From Saccoglossus kowalevskii (lineage: Eukaryota > Hemichordata > Enteropneusta > Harrimaniidae), in assembly GCF_000003605.2 (NCBI RefSeq), contig NW_003137822.1:603519-658663 (forward strand): a stretch of 55,145 bases of DNA, written 5' to 3'. This document shows positions 40,101 through 55,145 of this stretch, piece after piece. Numbering within the stretch: the first letter of the stretch is position 1; every line of letters begins with the position of its first letter. Below the pieces are notes generated by a model. That model did no database searches, was not told where the DNA came from, and saw nothing but the letters and a program-made list of their open reading frames with translations. A program made the position numbers and the translations under genes.

Positions 40101-40330
40101 CACTGATTGGCTGCGAACTTTGACACGTGATGTAAAGTGACAGTTTCATGTGCGTGGTGTAGTTCGTTTGGGCTCTCATAATCATACCGGCTGCAACCAC
40201 TGCAGTGAAGCACTACGCCGCAGGTGGCTCTATACTCCGTCTGATACCATTTCTCTTCGTCATCAGCTACCACTACATATGTGTTAGGCATTCACGGCGT
40301 CTCACACGCTACGCGATCAGTTGTTATCCA
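40101..40330 (+). promoter_or_regulatory. candidate proximal otx promoter
   Basis: An NF-Y type inverted CCAAT box (CTGATTGGCTG, 40103-40113) is followed by a CACGTG E-box at 40124-40129. Initiator-like pyrimidine-A sequences follow, for example around 40313-40321. The block is about 170-400 nt upstream of the acceptor at 40498 and about 570 nt upstream of the ATG. No clear TATA box was seen. Its location and motif types suggest a promoter from which the first coding exon is transcribed directly. This is motif inference only. Confidence 0.35.
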
Positions 40331-40498
40331 CCATTATACTGGCACTTGTTTAATTCTTGCTAGATATCGCTACAATAAGGTACAATATTTATCCTAACGC
40401 TTCATTCATATTTACCGACATTGGGGAGCGTGCCTGTGATTGATCGGTTAGCAACAATCCCAACAGTATCTCACCTTCCGGTTTCCTTTTTCTTTCAG

Positions 40499-40682
40499 AT
40501 AGTAACTCGTTAAGTGTGCGCAGCATCCCGACCATATATCTCATTTGCTTCTGTTACTTGCTTCACTCAAGACGTGTGCTTTCATTGTCTCCGGAGTCGT
40601 TTCCAGTATATCCTAAGTGGATCGATCGTCCACCCATTCACATCAAATCCTCGTATTGTATAGCGATAGTAACGGTATCGTC
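40499..40682 (+). other. otx: otx 5' UTR portion of the first coding exon, with upstream splice acceptor
   Basis: A pyrimidine-rich tract (about 40473-40496) followed by CAG ends at 40498. This makes a good 3' splice acceptor 184 nt before the start codon and suggests that an upstream non-coding exon can be joined here. Alternatively, transcripts from the proximal promoter zone may read straight through it. In-frame TAA at 40614-40616 separates any upstream frame from the Otx frame. The acceptor is seen in the sequence; its use is inferred. Confidence 0.5.
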
Positions 40683-49465
<8,783 letters not shown>

Positions 49466-50895
49466 CCGAATAGCAGAGCATGTTATCGGACTAATTTTTT
49501 TTAAAAAAAAGACATTTCATCATAAATTTGCACTTGGCAATCAACCACTTGTAGCTGACTGATTTGTCTAAGATGGATCACGTTGAACCCTTTTTATGAA
49601 TGACCAGGTGTTGCATGCAATATCATTAACTCAGTTGCTTGTATTAAATACTTTGTACATCTGCCGAGGCATCCACCTTTTCCTTTCAGTTTCCTCTTTT
49701 GTATAAATGAACGAGATACACATGTTACAGAACAACCTGATTTAATAGATGACATTTCAATGTGATAAGATTCTGGTGAATAATTTCTATTAATGTAGAA
49801 ACATTTTTTTCTAAAACGAAATGTTATTTTGACTGATTTCCGTGGTCATAACTTATGTTTCCCAAATACACACACTTGTGTTCCCCTTCTTTCCGGTGTC
49901 TCGTAACTGTGGCTGCAATATTAACATATTTATGTAGAGAAACACGTTTGCAAAAAAAATATTTTGTATGAATTACTTAGTTAGTTTTCTTTCGCTCGCT
50001 CGCTGTTATAAATTTAGTTGTTATGGTAACGGTATTCATAATGACTTTAGCATTATGGGTAAAAGTGTGCGACTATTGCATCTTCGTTTGACATTTTTTG
50101 TGGAGCAAGCACACCACAATTCCGATGCTGTTTGAGTTATTTTGACCGCTGTACAACATTTTGCGATATAATTTGACGAAATTTTCGGGGAAATGTCCAA
50201 TGTATTTCCAATCACATGGAATTGACATTCACAGTACTATTTTATGTACACCCTCCACAGTTCGTTCAATTCAGCTATTGTACAAAATTTATATTCTAAA
50301 CGCTAAATAACTATTACAATTTCGCCTCTGCGTGTGGTGCCTCTTCACGGTGGACACGCACGTGACTAACATTTGGCTCCGCTGCAATGACGCTGTAGCG
50401 CATCATTTAGCTCATGTAAATACGACAACACGTAGACTTGGATACAGCATGTTACAAGACTGCTTTAAATTACGGATATTATGAGAGGGGCATTGGTGTC
50501 GATACTTCACATATTACTGAGTCATCTGACTTTTTACCTAGAGAAGAGAATTGTGAGTTTACTGATTATAGTGACAATAGGTAACTTTCAGGCGCCCATC
50601 ATTTGAACATTGTCAGTATTGATCCCAGTAAAATGATGTAAAGCGTGGTGGCAGGTTAATATTTTCTCACTGACTGGCCATGTTTTATTAATGTTGTATA
50701 CATGTAGTATTTAACCATTGACTTTTACCATATTTGTTTGAATCCATGCGCTTTTTAATCTTCGATTTTATTTTCGTTCCCATCGATTCTCCTTCTTTTT
50801 AAGAAAAAAAAAAAACAATTTAGAAATCTTTTAAAGCTCAAGAAAATTTTGTGAACCATGGACGAAATAACGGATTAAAATATATTTAAAGTAAA
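49466..50895 (+). other. otx: otx 3' UTR (end approximate)
   Basis: This AT-rich stretch after the TAG has no coding potential. An early ATTAAA lies at 49643-49648 and the better-supported polyadenylation context is at 50874. It includes an RFX X-box-like sequence at 50017-50030, although in the transcribed region this may be coincidental. The end is inferred from the poly(A) signal and GT-rich tract; no canonical AATAAA occurs before 51549. Confidence 0.45.
50017..50030. promoter_or_regulatory. RFX X-box match
   Basis: GTTGTTATGGTAAC fits the 14-nt X-box consensus RYYNYYATRRNRAC exactly. It lies in the presumed otx 3' UTR. One-mismatch relatives occur at 53453-53466 and 54695-54708. Confidence 0.3.
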
Positions 50896-50950
50896 CAATG
50901 TATTGGATGGTGATGATGTGTGTTTAAATGTATGAGTATGTGTGATGTGT
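50874..50950 (+). terminator. otx: candidate otx polyadenylation signal with GT-rich downstream element
   Basis: ATTAAA at 50874-50879 is followed, about 20-75 nt downstream, by a tract dominated by TG dinucleotides (about 50903-50950). This is the usual arrangement of a vertebrate/invertebrate cleavage site. Cleavage would fall near 50890-50900 and give a 3' UTR of about 1.4 kb. An earlier ATTAAA (49643) lacks an equally clear GT-rich element. Confidence 0.4.
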
Positions 50951-51412
50951 GCTTTTAGATAAGGGGACCCGTAGTACTGGGTCTGAGGCACTGTTCCACA
51001 CATACAATGCAACGTGTTTGAAGAAAGTTGACATTTCTCATACGGATAACATTTCAGATACCTTTTCAAGTAGTGTACCCTAGTGATGCAAATAACAGAT
51101 GAAAACATGTCGAAAACTGAAGTTTTGAATTAGCCATTAGCTACTATTTTGTTCCTTTGCGATATTCACCTCTAGTAATTTTTTTCACATTCCCCTTTTC
51201 TATTTATTTCGACCTTCCATATCTAGCACTACAAAGGCGTTCGAGCATTAACAAACTTCAGACTCCTAACCCGCAGCACCCAATTCATAAAAAGTCCCAC
51301 GCGTAGAACAGATATTTACCAACTAAAACTTTACCCCGGGGCAGATAAAATGCCGTAACTATAATGTGTACTAACATCATACTTTGACCTTTAACCCCGA
51401 TCCCCATATGTA

Positions 51413-51418
<6 letters not shown>

Positions 51419-51488
<70 letters not shown>
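51419..51488. repeat. (TA)35 microsatellite
   Basis: Seventy nt of uninterrupted TA repeat lie about 0.5 kb past the presumed otx poly(A) site. Runs of this length are unstable and may be mis-sized in an assembly. Confidence 0.97.
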
Positions 51489-51491
<3 letters not shown>

Positions 51492-52108
51492 ACTGTCCAA
51501 AATCAACCCAGACCAGCTTACATAAAGTCTGCTTTAAATCCGCAAGCAAATAAAAGAGAATTTTCCACTGCTCTGGCGAAATCCAATTTTTTCTGTCTCT
51601 TATTTAATCCCCTATCTTCCATCAGATGTTACATATTTGGCGCGCTGTATTGTAAAAAAAAACTATAAAAGGCAGGTTTTAATCTGCTACCCCGCTGACG
51701 TGATAAGAATTTTAACAAAAAAAAAATACCTGACCAAAAGAATTGTACAACGGCGGCGTGACAGCTCATCATGTGTCGCATTGCAAAAATCACTCCCTTT
51801 GTACAAAATGAAAAATGACGTTTGTCTTGTCACAGATTGAACCAATAAAGTCCTTTTCGCCCTTTTAGTTGACACAGATAAAAAACACACAGCATGGTTC
51901 ACATTTTACGTCAACATGTACTACTATATAATACACCACATGAATTCTATTTTTGAACTTTTCCAAGACATTCGATATGCTACGTCCCAAGAGTTTTTAT
52001 TTAATAAATCATCACACTTTATTGCATTACGGAATGCATATGGCACTGGACTGGATAGTTTGTTTATGATTGTTTACAATGAGTACATTTTCGTGGTTGT
52101 TATTCAGA
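51489..52108. other. intergenic DNA between TA repeat and retrotransposon remnant
   Basis: It contains AATAAA at 51549-51554 and 51844-51849 but no recognised coding sequence. The later part may be further decayed retrotransposon sequence, but I cannot read conserved motifs in it. Confidence 0.35.
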
Positions 52109-52435
52109 CTGGAGTGTTTAGGTCCTCTCCTATTTAATATTTGTATTAATGACTTACCAGCATGTTTCAATTCTCCTTCTGTGTTGGTTGCTGGCGAAAC
52201 CAGAATATGCCATACTTTGTTTAGTGACGACGGCAGTTTGATCGCAATACTGTGTCTCAATGATGTCACGTCAATCGTATGCCGCTGAACACTTTTAAAA
52301 GCGATAGGGTTTTCATATTCTGTTCTTCTTTCTGTTGACGAGATTAAATATCCTGGCGTTATGCTTAATACCCGCGAGAATGTAGTTGAGGTATTTCATT
52401 GCTCCTCGGTTCATGTGTCATCGTGTATACGTTAG
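52109..52435 (+). mobile_element. decayed non-LTR retrotransposon reverse-transcriptase fragment
   Basis: One frame reads LGPLLFNICINDLP (52118-52159), then LFSDDGSLIA (52217-52246), then VDEIKYPGVML (52334-52366). These match the order of the LGPLLF-x-YINDLP, FADD catalytic and KYLGV motifs of LINE reverse transcriptases (CR1/L2/Jockey-like style). Stop codons at 52286 and after 52430, the shortened FADD-to-KYLGV spacing and the loss of flanking domains show it is dead. The clade cannot be fixed from this fragment, and no target-site duplication was identified. Confidence 0.75.
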
Positions 52436-55145
52436 AGAACTTCCATGCGTACTTTGAATCAACATATTTGATCACTACTCGATAGATGGGCAACAAGTCT
52501 TAAGCTTAATATTTTATCTAGGTAACACATTGTGTTTTTATTGTGTATTGTTATCTTTTCTCAGCATGACTGTGTTTTCTATATTTGTTGTTGTTCCCCG
52601 TGTAATTGAATGATATTATAGCAATATTACGAATGCATTAGTTTATACGTAGTATTTGAACACATCATTTGCACTGTGACACGAATGGTAAACAGTGCCA
52701 GCCTGTATGGTTGCGAACACATACATATATAGTTCATTTTTTTTAAATGTCGAATTTAGGTCATATTAGACACAAACATACGTATTGAGGTGATGTTTTG
52801 GGAAAAAAAACAAAAAACAAAAACCTATGTGCACGTCATATTTGCAAACACGGATTACTCAGTGTATCTTATAAAAGCGCAAGGGGCTGTGCATTATTAA
52901 CAAACTAAATCTTGACATTAGAACTGCATGATGTATATGGGAATAATTACACACATCTTAGGCTTACGAGTCACCAAGCCTCCTTGCTTCACCGATTCTC
53001 TGAATGTCGGTTCCGGCTCGACTAACCCGACCTTATGTATTCCGTTCGCACAAATTTAAATGAACCCAGTACATGTTATGAAGCTGAACGGTAATAACCA
53101 AAATAAGTTACCCGCTCATCAGTTATAATATATTGTGTGTTTGTCTCCGCTGCGTCTGTAATACTGTTGGACAGTCGCTGATTCAAAAAAATGGAACGTA
53201 TTCAGAATATGAAAGAAGATTTATTCTGTATATTCATTATTAACTGCTAGAGAAATTATGCGTTATATCCGTTATGTGGACCTAATGAGACATTAAGTTA
53301 TAATACGATGCAAAAACTTCTCATTGAGATTTTTCTATGATATTATCCAATAAACTAATATTTTAAATTTAACAATTTGTGAAATCCACTTATATGTGTG
53401 TATAAGATAATATAGCAGTGTAGATACCCGACAAAGGTCACTAAATCTCCTGTTTGCTATGGTAACGCCGGATGACGGGGCCACAGCTGTTGTCCCGATG
53501 CACTCACGGCAGCCGGCACCACTAACGCTTTTGTCATCATTTAAAAAGCAGAAATTTCGCTGAAAACATCTCCAATAGGCAAACCAATAATTGTATTTAT
53601 TGAAAAAGGAGATGTTTTTTACTCCCACGATGTCTTCATTGTCGTTTAGCGGAATTTAGGATGAAAGTAAACTAGATGTCGAAAATCGTCCAGCCCACTG
53701 TATCGACTGTAATGCGCCATCTACGATAAATATCCCACTACCCATCATGGTGAACTGCGTATTATGCGCGGACGTCTCAAATTTTGAATGACACATTCTA
53801 ACTGGGTTATTTTTATTTTGTAATAATTAACTCGAGACCTGAATACGGCAGTAGTTTCAGTCCAAAAGAGCGGACGAAATGTAGCTTCGCTGTACTACAG
53901 TGACAACAGCGCCCTCACCGCCCTGATTTGTGAGTGGCACTGCTGTGCACGAGTGTCACATATGATGTGAGTATTTGGTTGCCTTTGAAAAAACAAATTA
54001 TAAAAACTGGTGGCTCATTAGCCATAGCTACACGGCACGGGTAATCCCAGTGGTTTCTCCATGACAACATATTAAGACATGAAATTGGTAAAATATGAAG
54101 CCAGCACAGCTGCAATTAATTTAAATCATATTAAAATAAGATGGGACGTGTCAAAATAAAATGGTGTCTAATTGAAACGAAAACTGCAAACTGAGCTGCC
54201 AACTTCGAGAGGGCGTGTTCCATTTGCACTTGGCATTTCGAAAAGTATTGTGTTTGTTTTCACAATAAATATAACCAGCTATTCCTACTATACCCAACAA
54301 TACACATACTTTCCCAGTGGATTAAAACCGGTGAATTTATCGAGAATTTTCAAAATCACTATCTCGTTAAGAATGAAGCAAAATAATCTCGAACTTTGAC
54401 CAAATGACTTTAAATGCCATATTAAATATTTAATTCATGAACTTGTTCATTTATATGTCACATATGCTCTCTTTGCCGACTAAAACCCGCCTGAAGCTGT
54501 TATCTAGAGTAAACATAAATACTGCATGGTTAATTCACATGTGGGCCGAGACGAACACCTCTCGGAGAACGATAATTCAGTACATCCAAAGAGAAAAAGC
54601 GTACATTTGCACAACCTTTCAACTAGAGTAATCACGAAAAACGGCTTCTTTACATTAATTGTGATATCATATTATTTATTTATTGTGAACATGAGTTGTC
54701 ATGGTTACAGTTTAGTTATTTCTCGGTTAAATTCCAGTGACCACATGGCACTTGCATTTCTAAACAGAAATCTAGCTGAGACGTGAATTCTTTTTTACAT
54801 TTATTGTAGAATGAAATACGTCGAATGGAATGACAGAGAAACAATTGATTGCAATGTAGGACTAAATCAAAACGTAATATTATGTAGGAATATTAAGGAC
54901 TTAAGTAGATTAATGGCGTACTAATACCAATGATACTACTTATAATGATTAATATATTGACATAACTATCATTATAATACACCTAATAGTGTAAGCTATG
55001 GCTTTTATCGTACAACACTTTTCTCTATTTGACCTGCGACCCAGGAGTTATTATGCGCCATGTTACCACAAGCGGCGCCCTTCTTCACGATGACGTCGAT
55101 TCTGCGTCAGCGAAAAACGGTTGGTGTAAAAACAAAAAAAAACAA
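52436..55145. other. intergenic DNA downstream of otx
   Basis: No recognisable gene was seen. Two X-box-like sequences (53453-53466 and 54695-54708) and a TGACGTCG CRE variant near the right end are the only notable motifs. Short frames have no family resemblance. Confidence 0.45.

Noticed and set aside
40617-40682. Upstream extension of the otx frame beginning at a GTG
   Set aside because: There is no ATG in this stretch, and TAA lies directly before it. MMSY at 40683 matches the family start.

Overview
This is animal nuclear DNA, not microbial. One gene can be identified with confidence: a complete, intron-containing Otx (orthodenticle-class) homeobox gene on the + strand. Its coding sequence joins 40683-40797, 43926-44077 and 48854-49465 and encodes 292 residues. 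The protein has a K50 homeodomain, the downstream WSP motif, the YFG-x2-DC-x2-YLxP block and the C-terminal WKFQVL tail of the Otx family. The conserved MMSY start, the introns just before the homeodomain and between homeodomain residues 46 and 47, and the full-length tail fit an invertebrate bilaterian. A deuterostome such as a hemichordate is my best guess, but the species cannot be fixed from sequence alone.

Layout. Positions 1 to about 4050 form a strongly CpG-depleted, T-rich block. It has one exon-like segment (2446-2586), a good 3' splice acceptor (exon start 3178) and an AATAAA (3466-3471), so it may be the 3' end of an unidentified neighbouring gene on the + strand. From about 4050 to 39.4 kb there is no recognisable protein-coding gene and CpG is not depleted. 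This roughly 35 kb gene-poor territory is typical of the regulatory domain of a developmental regulator. Within it I mark a cluster of K50-type TAATCC sites (6.5-8.05 kb), several POU-octamer/homeodomain blocks, and a promoter-like assembly at 24.67-24.79 kb followed by a strong splice donor at 25219. A second promoter-like zone with CCAAT boxes and a CACGTG E-box lies at 39.47-40.3 kb, directly upstream of the exon holding the Otx start codon. A 3' splice acceptor at 40497-40498 would let a distal first exon join the same coding exon.

The Otx gene occupies about 40.1-50.9 kb. Intron 1 is 3.1 kb and intron 2 is 4.8 kb. Intron 2 contains a 10-bp inverted repeat carrying two CACGTG E-boxes and a group of K50 half-sites. 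The 3' UTR probably ends near 50.9 kb, where ATTAAA is followed by a GT-rich tract. Downstream are a 70-bp TA microsatellite, a decayed reverse-transcriptase fragment of a non-LTR retrotransposon (52.1-52.4 kb), and featureless DNA with RFX X-box-like sites.

I found no evidence for CRISPR arrays, operons, rRNA, convincing tRNAs or a multi-gene system. The most interesting material is regulatory and compositional: the CpG step near 4.05 kb, the two-promoter architecture inferred for Otx, and possible K50 autoregulatory site clusters.
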